A DNA stretch of 64,000 bases from JAGQNP01 sp038257245 (GTDB lineage: Bacteria > Patescibacteriota > Saccharimonadia > Saccharimonadales > JACQNP01): the NCBI GenBank assembly GCA_038257245.1, contig JBBSJL010000003.1:1-64000 (forward strand), read 5' to 3'. The translations under genes were made by a program, and so were the position numbers. Shown piece by piece: positions 9,641 through 18,564 of the stretch (its first letter is position 1; every line of letters starts with the position of its first letter). The notes beneath the pieces are model-generated. The model was not told the DNA's origin. It did not search any database and worked only from the letters and a program-made list of their open reading frames with translations.

Positions 9641-10693
9641 ATGATTGTATGTATTATTGCCGGAGGTAGTGGCACTAGACTGTGGCCCTTATCTACGCCT
9701 GATTACCCTAAGCATCTATTGCATGTCAATGGGAGCAAAAGGTCTTTGTTGCAGAATACTTATGACAGAGCAAAGAAAATTGGTAGTGAAGTTTATGTAA
9801 TTACAGAAAAAGGGCATGCGCATCACGTTAAAGAGCAATTACCTGAACTTTCTAACGATAATTTTGTTATTGAACCAGGCAGGAGAGGCACCGCGAGCTG
9901 TATAGTCGCAGCTTTAGCCCACGTATCAAAAAGACATGATGATAAAGAACCGGTTGCTGTCTTATCTGCAGATCATTTTATTCGTGACACAGTAGGATTT
10001 GAGCATAGTTTTAGGGTTGCTGGGGAGTTGTCAGAAAAAGAAGGAAGAATTGTCTTAGTAGGCGTAGAGCCAGATCATCCAGCAACGGGCTTTGGTTATA
10101 TCCAAAAAGATAAAGTCTACAAAAATGGAGGCTTTGCATACGAAGTCCACGCATTTAAAGAAAAACCAGATTATGATAAAGCGCTTGAGTACGTAAAAAG
10201 CGGTCAATATTTATGGAACTGTGGCTATTTTGTTGGCTCCGTAAACACTTTCACAAAACACATGTCAGATAAGGCGGTTGGATTATTTGAAAATTTCAAC
10301 AAACTTAAAAATTCTAAATCTAATGAAGAATTCAATAAAATCTACTTAGGGTTTGAAAATGACACCATTGATTACGCACTTATCGAGAAGGTTAATGATT
10401 TACTGGTAGTTCCTGCTAGCTTTGACTGGATGGACCTGGGATCATTCAGCGATCTTCACCTTGCAGTCGGTGCGGATGAGTCCGGAAACTTTATTAGTAA
10501 AAGTGACAAAATAGAGATTGACGGAGTCGAGAATTCATATATTGAAAACCAAGAAGATAAACCGGTGGCGGTTATTGGTCTTGATAACGTGGTAGTTATA
10601 AATACTAAAGATGGATTATTGGTTACAAGAAAAGATTTAGGACAAAAAGTCGGAGAAGTTGCCAAGAGAATAATTAAAAAACAGGAGAAATAA
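9641..10693 (+). CDS. manC: Mannose-1-phosphate guanylyltransferase
   Basis: A 350-residue enzyme that makes GDP-mannose from GTP and mannose-1-phosphate. The pyrophosphorylase signature GGSGTRLWPLSTPDYPKHL lies within the first 25 residues, with FGYIQ and the FKEKPD motif in the middle. The cupin isomerase domain of bifunctional ManC/AlgA is absent, so it is monofunctional. I start it at 9641 because the signature must begin at the N terminus; an in-frame upstream start adds 20 hydrophobic residues foreign to the family, and TATCAT at 9628-9633 sits seven bases before this ATG. The phosphomannomutase gene follows after one base. Confidence 0.9.
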   Translation: MIVCIIAGGSGTRLWPLSTPDYPKHLLHVNGSKRSLLQNTYDRAKKIGSEVYVITEKGHAHHVKEQLPELSNDNFVIEPGRRGTASCIVAALAHVSKRHDDKEPVAVLSADHFIRDTVGFEHSFRVAGELSEKEGRIVLVGVEPDHPATGFGYIQKDKVYKNGGFAYEVHAFKEKPDYDKALEYVKSGQYLWNCGYFVGSVNTFTKHMSDKAVGLFENFNKLKNSKSNEEFNKIYLGFENDTIDYALIEKVNDLLVVPASFDWMDLGSFSDLHLAVGADESGNFISKSDKIEIDGVENSYIENQEDKPVAVIGLDNVVVINTKDGLLVTRKDLGQKVGEVAKRIIKKQEK

Positions 10694-10694
10694 T

Positions 10695-11447
10695 ATGAAA
10701 AAAGTGATTGCTTTTGATCTAGATGACACTCTAGCAGTAACAAAATCTTCAATATCTGACAAAATGGCAGAGCTATTGTCTCAATTATTAGAAACTCACC
10801 AAGTGTGCATAATATCTGGTGGTTGGTTGCCTCAGTTTGAGAAGCAGGTAGTAAATAATCTACACGTTGAGCATCATTTTCTACAAAATTTACATTTAAT
10901 GCCCACATGTGGCACCAGATACTACAGATTCGACGATATAAACAAAAAATGGAAAATGATCTACTCAGAGGATATTCCTAAAGAGGATAGAAAGCGTATT
11001 ATAGATGCATTGACCAAGGCTGCTATAGAAGCGGGTTATTTAGAAAAAAATCCCTATGGTGAGCTTGCCCAAGATAGATTTAGTCAGATTACTTTTTCCG
11101 CACTTGGGCAAGACGCCCCAGCAGAAAAAAAATACGAGTGGGACCCAGATACTAAGAAAAGACAAAAAATGAGAGCAATTGTAGTCGAAGAACTATCTGA
11201 CTATGAGGTACGCATAGGTGGTACGACTTCTATTGATGTTACAAGGCCGGGGATCGATAAGGCTTATGGCATGGAAAAACTTATGAAAGAGCTTGAGATT
11301 GGTAAGGAAGATATTTTGTTTATTGGGGACAAACTTGATGAAGGTGGCAACGATTATCCTGTAAAAGCTCTGGGCATAGATACTATCGCAGTTGAGGGTT
11401 GGGAAGACACTGCTCTAATCATTGAGACAATCAACAAACTATCTTAA
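10695..11447 (+). CDS. Eukaryote-type phosphomannomutase (HAD-IIB family)
   Basis: A 250-residue HAD enzyme with the nucleophile motif DLDDTL (Asp8, Asp10) and the ISGG motif. It also has the NPYGELAQDRFSQITFSALG region, with WDPDTKKR, that marks the eukaryotic PMM family, and a C-terminal GDKLDEGGNDYP metal site. It interconverts mannose-6-phosphate and mannose-1-phosphate and so feeds the ManC enzyme encoded one base upstream. Most bacteria use the unrelated alpha-D-phosphohexomutase fold for this step. Together the pair supplies GDP-mannose to the mannosyltransferase-like genes around it. It is convergent with glmS, one base apart. Confidence 0.85.
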   Translation: MKKVIAFDLDDTLAVTKSSISDKMAELLSQLLETHQVCIISGGWLPQFEKQVVNNLHVEHHFLQNLHLMPTCGTRYYRFDDINKKWKMIYSEDIPKEDRKRIIDALTKAAIEAGYLEKNPYGELAQDRFSQITFSALGQDAPAEKKYEWDPDTKKRQKMRAIVVEELSDYEVRIGGTTSIDVTRPGIDKAYGMEKLMKELEIGKEDILFIGDKLDEGGNDYPVKALGIDTIAVEGWEDTALIIETINKLS

Positions 11448-11448
11448 C

Positions 11449-13278
11449 TCACTCAACAGTAACAGATTTGGCGAGGTTACGGGGTTTATCGACGTCTAGT
11501 TTTTTTATTACCGCGACATTGTAGGCGAATAACTGCATTACTACCGCTACCAGCAGTGGCTGAAGTTGTTCAAGTGTTTTAGGTATGTAAATAACATCAT
11601 CAGATACTCTCTCAATAGATTTATTGCCCTTAGTTGCAATAGAAACTATTGGGCCACCACGAGCCTTTATCTCCTCTAAGTTTGACAGTGTCTTATCAAT
11701 AAATAGATTATCTGGAGCAATTGCAAAAGTAGGGAAGTCGGAGTCTATTAATGCTAACGGACCATGCTTCATTTCACCAGCCGCATATCCCTCAGCATGT
11801 ATATAGGATACTTCCTTCAGTTTTAAAGCGCCTTCTAATGCGCATGGGTACAAATTATTGCGACCAAGAAATATAAAATCCCTATTCTTCGAATATTTAG
11901 TAGCTATCTTTTCAATCTTAGGCGCATCTTTTAGTATTTCTTTAATTTTGTTTGGCATTTGGAGCAATTCATCCAGTACTGGCTTATATAAGGGGCTATT
12001 GCCGTTAGATAGGTGTAGGGCTATTTCTGCGAGGATTGTAACCTGGGCAACAAAGGCTTTTGTACTAGCAACTGACTTTTCCGGGCCAGCATGACAATAA
12101 ACACCCGCATCAGTCATCCTAGCAATTGTTGAGCCAACAGAATTGATCAGACCTAATCTAAGTACTCCGTAATTCTCTACTTTTTTAAGTGCGGCAATAG
12201 TGTCGGCGGTTTCACCTGACTGCGAGATTGCTAGTAAGGCTGTGCTTCTAGAAAATGGTTCTTTGCGATACTTGAACTCCGATGCTAACTGGACCTCAAC
12301 AGGAATGCCAGCTATTTCCTCAATTAAATACTCACCAACTAACCCGGCATAATAAGAAGTTCCACAGGCAACTATTACGATCCTGTCGATGTATTGTAAT
12401 TGGTCAGCAACAGAATCCAGACCTCCTAATTTAACAGTGTTAGTTTCGGGTTTCAGACGACCTAAAGTAGCAGATTGTACGGTTTGTGGAGCTTCAAATA
12501 TTTCTTTAAGCATATAGTGTGAGTACCCATCTAATCCTGAATCCGTTTCAGTGTTACTTATTTGCTCCGTAGATTTTAGAATATCCTGAGACTCTTTGTA
12601 ATTGTGAATTTTAACCGAATCATTTTTTACTACTGCTAACTCATAGTCATCCAAAAACATAACTTTATTTGTGTGTCCACTAATAGCACTAATGTCAGAA
12701 GCAATAATATTTGATTTTTTTCCGATACCAATTACTAATGGACTGGATAATTTTGCTACGTAAATTATTTCAGGATTATCACTATCAAGCACACCAATAG
12801 CGTAAGCACCTTGGAGTTCAAGCAGTGTTGTCTTAAGTGCAGTCAGGAAGTCCTTGCTTCGTTTCAAGTTATAATCAATCAGATTCGGTATTACTTCTGT
12901 ATCTGTATCAGAGTAAAATTTGTAATCTTTACTGATAAGGAAATCTTTTAACTCCTGATAATTTTCGATGATTCCGTTGTGAACAACATGGATTTTCTGA
13001 TTATTACTACTATGAGGGTGAGCATTGATCTGCGAGGGTGGACCGTGCGTGGCCCACCGGGTATGACCAATAGCGATTTTGGCATTAAGATCCCCATTTA
13101 AGGATATCTCGTTTTGAAGTGACTCAACACGACCAGCAGTTTTTATAGTTTTTGTACCAGCTTTGGATATTGAGGTGATTCCAGCCGAGTCGTAACCCCG
13201 ATATTCTAGTGACTTTAAGCCGTTAATTACGGGAGTAATAGCAGATTTGTTTCCGATAAAACCGACAATTCCGCACAT
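11449..13278 (-). CDS. glmS: Glutamine--fructose-6-phosphate aminotransferase
   Basis: A 609-residue enzyme of normal family length. The N-terminal class II amidotransferase starts MCGIVGFIG with the catalytic Cys2 and has YRGYDS and HTRWATHG. Two SIS domains follow, with CGTSYYAG, SQSGETADT and the C-terminal KSVTVE tail. It makes glucosamine-6-phosphate from fructose-6-phosphate and glutamine, the entry step to UDP-GlcNAc for peptidoglycan and surface glycans. The leader carries AAAGGCGG before the start and is only about 33 bases long to the next gene, so no glmS ribozyme fits here. Confidence 0.95.
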   Translation of the reverse strand: MCGIVGFIGNKSAITPVINGLKSLEYRGYDSAGITSISKAGTKTIKTAGRVESLQNEISLNGDLNAKIAIGHTRWATHGPPSQINAHPHSSNNQKIHVVHNGIIENYQELKDFLISKDYKFYSDTDTEVIPNLIDYNLKRSKDFLTALKTTLLELQGAYAIGVLDSDNPEIIYVAKLSSPLVIGIGKKSNIIASDISAISGHTNKVMFLDDYELAVVKNDSVKIHNYKESQDILKSTEQISNTETDSGLDGYSHYMLKEIFEAPQTVQSATLGRLKPETNTVKLGGLDSVADQLQYIDRIVIVACGTSYYAGLVGEYLIEEIAGIPVEVQLASEFKYRKEPFSRSTALLAISQSGETADTIAALKKVENYGVLRLGLINSVGSTIARMTDAGVYCHAGPEKSVASTKAFVAQVTILAEIALHLSNGNSPLYKPVLDELLQMPNKIKEILKDAPKIEKIATKYSKNRDFIFLGRNNLYPCALEGALKLKEVSYIHAEGYAAGEMKHGPLALIDSDFPTFAIAPDNLFIDKTLSNLEEIKARGGPIVSIATKGNKSIERVSDDVIYIPKTLEQLQPLLVAVVMQLFAYNVAVIKKLDVDKPRNLAKSVTVE

Positions 13279-13311
13279 AGACCGCCTTTCGTTAGTTTAT
13301 TGCGTGTAGGG

Positions 13312-14436
13312 CTATTCTATTACTGCACTTACCCTTTCAAGCAAAGATTTCTGGAAGTTTTTTACAGAAAACTTCTGAGAATAGTGTTTTATATCATTAG
13401 GTGAATATTTTTCCACTTGAAATTTACTAAGAACGGCGCAAAGTGATTGAACGGTTTGCTCTTCAAAAAACTCACCGGTCTTTCCTGGGACCACGTAGTC
13501 TAGAGCACCCCCAGCTTTATAAGCGATTACCGGTACGCCGCAGGCTAACGCTTCAACTGGTGCGATGCCAAAATCATCAAGGCCAGGGAATATAAATGCC
13601 TTGGCGTTTTGCAGATGTTCAACCACCTCATTATCTGGGGGGTTAATAACAAAATTAATACTAGGGCCAGCCATTTCCTGGAGTCTACTATTCTCTGGCC
13701 CATCGCCTATTACAGTTAACGCTAAATTTAATTTCGTACAAGCCATAACCGCCAGATCAATGCGTTTATATGGAGTTTGCCGTCCGGTTACAACAAAGTT
13801 TGGATTTTTTACTGAGTTGGATGATTTAGCTTGGAATCTTTCTAGATTTACCGGCGGGAAGGTGATTTGGCTATCTCGTTTATAGTACTTTTTAATCTCT
13901 TTTTGTATGTGAGTTGATATTGCGACTAACTTTGTGGGCCGTTGTGCGGCCTTGTAGTCCCATTTTCGGAGTGGGCCAACTAAGACCCTCAAACTTATCC
14001 GAGCTAGCCAATTAAACGCTCCAAATCCAGGTTCACCTACATATTGTTCGTAGCGACTCCAGTAATAATGAGTAGGTGCATTACAAATACAAATATGTTT
14101 AGTATTTGGACCAAATTTTACACCCTTAGCTTCGGCTCCGGTTTCGGAAATAATAATGTCATATTCACTCAGGTCAAGCCTAGAGAAATACCAAGCACGA
14201 AGTACGGGTATAAATTTCTTTAGACCTCTAGGCAATTTTTGTAACCACCCAGTTCGTACGTCAGCACTACTAAACCAGTCAATTTTGTCTGGGCTATATT
14301 GAGAAGTGTAAATTGGAGCATCAGGAAACATTTTGTGTAATTCCAATACGACTCGCTCGGCACCACCTATCCCAGTTAACCAATCACAAACAATAGCAAT
14401 TTTTTTGCCTTGCAGATTATTCAAAGCTGGCTTCAC
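13312..14436 (-). CDS. GT4 family glycosyltransferase (mannosyltransferase WbaZ-like)
   Basis: A 374-residue GT-B enzyme. It starts IAIVCDWLTGIGGAERVV, the acceptor-loop form common in WbaZ-type mannosyltransferases, has CNAPTHYYWSRYE near residue 120 and the donor-binding DDFGIAPVEALACGVPVIAY region. It would add a sugar, plausibly mannose from GDP-mannose, to the lipid-linked glycan begun by the sugar-phosphate transferase encoded immediately upstream on the same strand (14436, one-base overlap). It lies upstream of glmS on the same strand. Confidence 0.85.
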   Translation of the reverse strand: MKPALNNLQGKKIAIVCDWLTGIGGAERVVLELHKMFPDAPIYTSQYSPDKIDWFSSADVRTGWLQKLPRGLKKFIPVLRAWYFSRLDLSEYDIIISETGAEAKGVKFGPNTKHICICNAPTHYYWSRYEQYVGEPGFGAFNWLARISLRVLVGPLRKWDYKAAQRPTKLVAISTHIQKEIKKYYKRDSQITFPPVNLERFQAKSSNSVKNPNFVVTGRQTPYKRIDLAVMACTKLNLALTVIGDGPENSRLQEMAGPSINFVINPPDNEVVEHLQNAKAFIFPGLDDFGIAPVEALACGVPVIAYKAGGALDYVVPGKTGEFFEEQTVQSLCAVLSKFQVEKYSPNDIKHYSQKFSVKNFQKSLLERVSAVIE

Positions 14437-15857
14437 TATTTTGCTCCAGAACCCGTAATGACCACTCGTAAGGTACGTATAAGGATTGTAATATCCATCC
14501 AGAAACTCCAGTTCTGAACATAATAAACATCTAATTTGCGGCGTTCTTCGAAACTTATGTCCTCACGCCCCGATATTTGGGCTAACCCTGTAATTCCAGC
14601 TTTAACACTCAAGATATCGTGCTTTCGCGCATAAGTATCTAACTCGGCTGCAATCAGGGTTCGCGGCCCAACAAGACTCAGATCACCTAGAATGACGTTG
14701 AATAATTGAGGTAGTTCGTCCAGGCTGGTCTTTCTTAGGAAGTTCCCGACTTTACTAACTCTGGGATCACGATTGAGCATATAGCCTTGTTGCTTATATT
14801 TTTCATATAGCTTTGGTTTTCCCAGCTTTTCAAACGCCTCTTTGTCGCTTAGCCCGCTAATGTCAGCCCGATGCGTTCGGAATTTATAGACTCTGAATTC
14901 TCTGTTGAATCTAGTTAATCTGGTTTGGCGAAAAAAGACCGGAGCTTTAGAATCGGATAACTTCAATACGAGGGAGATTGCCAAAATTATAGGTGAAGTT
15001 ACAACAATAACAAGTGACGCACCGGTAAGATCGAATAATCGTTTTACAACTTTGCCCCAGCCAATTAGCGCTGTTTGGTGGACGGCAATAACAGGTCGGT
15101 CGGCAAATAATTCAACATCTATATTACCGACAAACATATCACTGTTACCCGGTATGAATCTATAAGAGATGTGGTGTAGCTGACAGTGCCTTACAATTGC
15201 ATTATTTTCGTCCTGGTTCTTGTAGAGTTCTGTTTGTACAAGCCCATGTGGTTTGTCGGTAATTTTCTGCAATGCCTCTTCGAACGAATTGTAACTGGGT
15301 ATTTTATGAACTCTTCTACCAACAGTACCAACAACCTTAATACCAGTTACATTTGTAGCACTCATACTGTGGGCGATACTTGTTGTTGCATCAGTATCTC
15401 CGATTAGCAAAATATTACTTACGCCAATGTTGTATCTGAATAACGTATGGCGAATAAACCTAGCGAGGGTTCTAAATATAAGCAAAAAGGCGAGACTTAG
15501 GAGTAATCCATATATTGGTACTAGCCTTGCTGGGAACAGAGACTGTTCGCTCACAAAGTCGTAACCTATGAAGACCAACACACCTAAAAACGAACTTACA
15601 ATTAATCTACCCACTTCTGCGAAACGCTTTTCGTAGACATACTGGTTATATAGACCTAGTAATGCATTGATAAGTATCCAAATTGGTATTATGGCTAAAA
15701 AGGCGTAGAGAAAGGTTGTGGCAGGAATTTGTGCTAGAAGTGGCCTAGGATCAAGCTTTACACGTAAAACATAAGCTGAAGTAAACGCTCCGACTAGCGC
15801 CAGGAAGTCACCAACAATTAAAAACAGTGCATATACGAGTGAAGAATTGTTTTTCAT
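14436..15857 (-). CDS. Polyprenyl-phosphate sugar-1-phosphate transferase (WbaP/WcaJ type)
   Basis: About 473 residues. Four to five N-terminal membrane spans and a CoA-binding-like domain (LLIGDTDATTS) are followed by the sugar-transferase domain. That domain has a membrane hairpin, VFFRQTRLTRFNREFRVYKFRT, KTSLDELPQLFNVILG and SLVGPRTL, which contain the catalytic Asp-Glu region. It starts polysaccharide assembly by moving a sugar-1-phosphate from a nucleotide sugar onto undecaprenyl phosphate. I prefer the ATG at 15857 because a TGA-TACAAT extended -10 lies a short way upstream; an in-frame GTG at 15881 would add eight residues and lies inside that promoter. Confidence 0.88.
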   Translation of the reverse strand: MKNNSSLVYALFLIVGDFLALVGAFTSAYVLRVKLDPRPLLAQIPATTFLYAFLAIIPIWILINALLGLYNQYVYEKRFAEVGRLIVSSFLGVLVFIGYDFVSEQSLFPARLVPIYGLLLSLAFLLIFRTLARFIRHTLFRYNIGVSNILLIGDTDATTSIAHSMSATNVTGIKVVGTVGRRVHKIPSYNSFEEALQKITDKPHGLVQTELYKNQDENNAIVRHCQLHHISYRFIPGNSDMFVGNIDVELFADRPVIAVHQTALIGWGKVVKRLFDLTGASLVIVVTSPIILAISLVLKLSDSKAPVFFRQTRLTRFNREFRVYKFRTHRADISGLSDKEAFEKLGKPKLYEKYKQQGYMLNRDPRVSKVGNFLRKTSLDELPQLFNVILGDLSLVGPRTLIAAELDTYARKHDILSVKAGITGLAQISGREDISFEERRKLDVYYVQNWSFWMDITILIRTLRVVITGSGAK

Positions 15858-15921
15858 ATTAAACTTACAATATTGTATCACTTTGATTGGTGTACAGTGT
15901 TATACTGAACGAAAAGCGATC

Positions 15922-16362
15922 ATGATTATGGCTAAAAAGAAATCATCTAAACAAAAAACTGAACTGCTAACAATCGTCCAATATTTGGTCAGTGGTGGGG
16001 TATATTTCTGGTCTGGATACTTAATGTTTTTTGCTCTGGACAAAGGCTTAGGCCTAAGCCTTTGGTGGGCTAAACTTTTAGCAAACATAACGGGCTGGAC
16101 AATTAACTATGTTTTACAGAGGTATTGGGTATTCAATAAACCCAAGCTCAAGAGCCAAAATATTGATATATCGTTTCGATACGGTGTGATTACCATAGCT
16201 GACTTCATTATTGATTTCTTTATAGTGGCCGGCTTGAAAAATATCGGTATCACACCTTATATTGGGCAATTTATTTCCTCAGGCTTCTTTACAGTATGGA
16301 ATTATCTCTGGTACAAAACGTGGGTTTTTGCGGGTAAAAAACCAAAGAAGGGTAAAAAATGA
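15922..16362 (+). CDS. GtrA-family membrane protein
   Basis: About 146 residues. A lysine-rich start is followed by four membrane spans, with YLVSGGVYFW in the first and GWTINYVLQRYWVF ending the second, which is the GtrA signature (asparagine plus R-Y-W-V-F). GtrA proteins are thought to move or handle polyprenyl-linked sugars alongside GT2 enzymes such as that at 7272. The start could be the ATG at 15922 or at 15928; longer in-frame readings run into the divergent promoter. The stop overlaps the start of the LexA-like gene (ATGA). Confidence 0.8.
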   Translation: MIMAKKKSSKQKTELLTIVQYLVSGGVYFWSGYLMFFALDKGLGLSLWWAKLLANITGWTINYVLQRYWVFNKPKLKSQNIDISFRYGVITIADFIIDFFIVAGLKNIGITPYIGQFISSGFFTVWNYLWYKTWVFAGKKPKKGKK

Positions 16363-16811
16363 CAGACGAGCCTATTCGTCCAACCAAAAAACAAAAAGAA
16401 CTACTAAGTTTTATCGAGGAGTTTATTAATGAACATGGCTATAGTCCAAGCTATAGAGAGATCATGAGAGCTTTGAACTACAACTCTGTGGCAACGGTAG
16501 CGTTGCATGTTGGCAATTTGATCAAAAGAGGTCATCTGCGCAAACGTGATCGTTCAGCAAGATCAATCGAGGTTATTAATACTCCAACTAAGACAGCCAT
16601 AAAAAGCAATACAGTAAAACCTAATGAAGAAAAATGGCTTATCGAAAAAGTCGAGTATTTTTTTCGCGAACAGGAGTCTGCTTCGAGTGCCGAATCCAGT
16701 AAGGTCGACGAGCTATACGTGCTTATAGGTGCATTAAAGGTTTTAGGGTTAGAAGGCGCGGCTCAATCTTTTATGCCAAGACTCAGTGCAATTAAGAAAA
16801 GATCAAAATGA
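16359..16811 (+). CDS. LexA-like DNA-binding protein without the S24 protease domain
   Basis: A 150-residue protein. Residues about 5-68 match the LexA winged-helix domain: TKKQKELLSFIEEFINEHGYSPSYREI, then the recognition helix region and a basic wing. The remaining 80 residues do not show the Ala-Gly cleavage site or the Ser-Lys dyad of LexA, so RecA-stimulated self-cleavage is not expected. It could be a stable repressor or a regulator sensing something else through its C terminus. It is coupled by overlap to the GtrA gene before it and to uppP after it, so any control may concern envelope synthesis rather than the SOS response. Confidence 0.75.
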   Translation: MTDEPIRPTKKQKELLSFIEEFINEHGYSPSYREIMRALNYNSVATVALHVGNLIKRGHLRKRDRSARSIEVINTPTKTAIKSNTVKPNEEKWLIEKVEYFFREQESASSAESSKVDELYVLIGALKVLGLEGAAQSFMPRLSAIKKRSK

Positions 16812-17602
16812 GCATAATAGAAGCAATAATTCTAGGAATTATCCAGGGCATTACGGAGTTTTTGCCCATATCTAGTTCGGGGCATTTGCTCTATGCTCAT
16901 AACATTCTCGGGATTACGGATACCGGCTTATCTTTTGATGTGGCGTTACATATTGGGACTTTCGTTGCACTTATAGTATTTTTCCATAAAGACTTATATG
17001 GATTGTTCCTGGGTATCTTGGGTAAAAATGACCAAAAACGCATGGCTTGGCTACTAGCATTCGCAACAATACCGGCCGTGCTTGGTGGTTTAGTATTGCA
17101 AGGATTGGCCGAGTCGACATTTAGGTCGCCAATATTAGTTAGTCTTAATCTAATTTGGGTTGCGATAATGATGATCTTAGCCGAACAATATGCTAAAAAA
17201 CACACCAAAAAAACCAAACTAGCATCAATATCTAACAAACAAGGTTTGTTCGTGGGTTTGGTACAGGTTTTGGCGCTTATCCCGGGTGTTTCACGTTCAG
17301 GGAGCACGATAACCGCTGGAATATTTGCAGGCATAGATAGAGTAAGTGCCACAAGATTTTCATTCCTTCTGGCTATACCGATCACCTTCGGGGCAATTAT
17401 AAAAATACTTTCTGACCCTGGTACATTAACTCAAATGAGTTCAGAAAAAGGTGTATTCATTGCTGGCATTATGTCTGCACTTGTCAGTGGTGTATTTGCC
17501 ATCAAGTTCCTTATTAAATATCTCAGCAAACACACCTTAAATATTTTTGCTTATTATAGAATTACGGTCGGGATTATCGCTTTACTTATCTTGGTTCGTT
17601 GA
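16808..17602 (+). CDS. uppP: Undecaprenyl-diphosphatase
   Basis: A 264-residue membrane enzyme with about eight spans. The two BacA/UppP signature loops are present: EFLPISSSGHLL near residues 17-28 (with the catalytic glutamate just before it) and PGVSRSGSTI near residues 158-167. It removes a phosphate from undecaprenyl diphosphate and so recycles the lipid carrier for peptidoglycan and for the polysaccharide genes around it. It overlaps the LexA-like gene by four bases and ends in TGA. Confidence 0.95.
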   Translation: MSIIEAIILGIIQGITEFLPISSSGHLLYAHNILGITDTGLSFDVALHIGTFVALIVFFHKDLYGLFLGILGKNDQKRMAWLLAFATIPAVLGGLVLQGLAESTFRSPILVSLNLIWVAIMMILAEQYAKKHTKKTKLASISNKQGLFVGLVQVLALIPGVSRSGSTITAGIFAGIDRVSATRFSFLLAIPITFGAIIKILSDPGTLTQMSSEKGVFIAGIMSALVSGVFAIKFLIKYLSKHTLNIFAYYRITVGIIALLILVR

Positions 17603-17627
17603 CGGGCCGTTAAATAGAACGTATTAT
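17599..17627 (+). promoter_or_regulatory. Promoter, leaderless type
   Basis: TTGACG at 17599-17604, a 17-base spacer and TATTAT at 17622-17627, seven bases before the ATG at 17635. The -35 box overlaps the end of uppP. Confidence 0.6.
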
Positions 17628-17634
17628 ATTGGTT

Positions 17635-18363
17635 ATGGCAAAAGAATCAGAGGAAGAGACAAAAACCGCTTCTATAAAAAAGACAAAAACCCGAAGAGGT
17701 TGGAAAATTGCTAAGAGGTTATTAGTTACGCTTATAGTAATTGGCTCCTTAGCATTCGGCGGCTATTTTTATAAACAGTACAATGATCTAAAGAAAAATC
17801 CCCAATCTGCTGAAGAAGCCCAAAAGCAAGAAAATAATAGAATAATTGCAAGCGTAAGCAAGCTTTATTCTCTACCTACTGATGAGGAACCGACCATCTT
17901 TTTCGTTAGTGATAAAGAAAAACTCAGTGATGAGTATAAAAATCAGGAATTCTTTCAAAAAGCCGAAAATGGAGACTACATATTGATTTATGAAAATGGC
18001 AAAGTCGCTCTTCTATATAGACCTAAGGAAGATCGTTTAGTAGATGTGCGGCCGTATACGGTGCAAAGCAGTCTGTCGGTAGCAATACTCGGCCCAGAAG
18101 CACTACGTAATGCATCAGAAAAAGCAGTAAAGTTGGCTTTTGATAAAGAGATTACTATAAAAAGTAAAGACGACGCCAAAACTTCAGTTAATGGTGTTAT
18201 TGTTGTTGATACGTCTGGTAAATATGCAGACCAAGCCAAGAAGATTGCCGATACCCTTAAGGGTAAGGTTGGGGCACTTCCTGCTGGTGAGACCAAACCT
18301 GACGGCGCAGATATAGTAATCCTTGTTGGCGAAGCCGAACCAACACCTCCACCAGCACAATAG
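17635..18363 (+). CDS. Membrane-anchored protein with LytR_C-like C-terminal domain
   Basis: About 242 residues. A basic cytosolic start, one membrane span at about residues 28-47, a glutamine- and glutamate-rich linker, and a C-terminal domain of about 90 residues. That domain resembles the LytR/CpsA C-terminal accessory fold: VAILGPEALRNASEKAVKLAF, then a V-V-V strand, a helix, and ADIVILVGE at the end. The catalytic LytR-CpsA-Psr domain that usually precedes it is missing. It may help envelope polymer attachment, which is inference from family and from uppP next door. The ATG at 17635 is chosen over an upstream TTG because the promoter places the transcript start there. Confidence 0.65.
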   Translation: MAKESEEETKTASIKKTKTRRGWKIAKRLLVTLIVIGSLAFGGYFYKQYNDLKKNPQSAEEAQKQENNRIIASVSKLYSLPTDEEPTIFFVSDKEKLSDEYKNQEFFQKAENGDYILIYENGKVALLYRPKEDRLVDVRPYTVQSSLSVAILGPEALRNASEKAVKLAFDKEITIKSKDDAKTSVNGVIVVDTSGKYADQAKKIADTLKGKVGALPAGETKPDGADIVILVGEAEPTPPPAQ

Positions 18364-18420
18364 CAAAAAATACTACATATAGTGTTTGGGTTGCGTAGTA
18401 TACTACTAGTATTCACAATT

Positions 18421-18556
18421 AAATTTCCGGAATCAGGTGTAAATCCTGGGCTGTGCCGCAACTGTAAAGTAAGTAATTACTAAGCCAGACACGGAGTAAG
18501 ACTCTCGAGCAGGAGCAATTACGATTCGTTTCGTGGCCTGCTTAGAGATAAGCAGG
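18421..18556 (+). ncRNA. Cobalamin riboswitch
   Basis: The conserved core is visible: GGAATCAGGTGTAAATCC (18429-18446), then GCTGTGCCGCAACTGTAA (18450-18467), and AAGCCAGACACGGAG (18482-18496), which corresponds to the B12 box. These are the invariant blocks of the adenosylcobalamin-class aptamer. The aptamer is followed by a pairing region and by a terminator hairpin that directly touches the next gene. A weak -10 (TATACT at 18399-18404) precedes it. High cobalamin is expected to lower expression of the gene at 18565. Confidence 0.9.
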
Positions 18557-18564
18557 TATTTTTT
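18537..18564 (+). terminator. Riboswitch expression platform: terminator that also hides the RBS
   Basis: CCTGCTTA / TAAGCAGG forms a perfect eight-pair stem with a GAGA loop (18537-18556), followed by TATTTTTT and then at once the ATG at 18565. The only Shine-Dalgarno-like bases (AGCAGG) are in the 3' arm, so the hairpin can stop transcription and block translation at the same time. Confidence 0.8.

Noticed and set aside
13279..13311. glmS ribozyme before glmS
   Set aside because: The gap is only about 33 bases, too short for the ribozyme, and it carries a plain Shine-Dalgarno.
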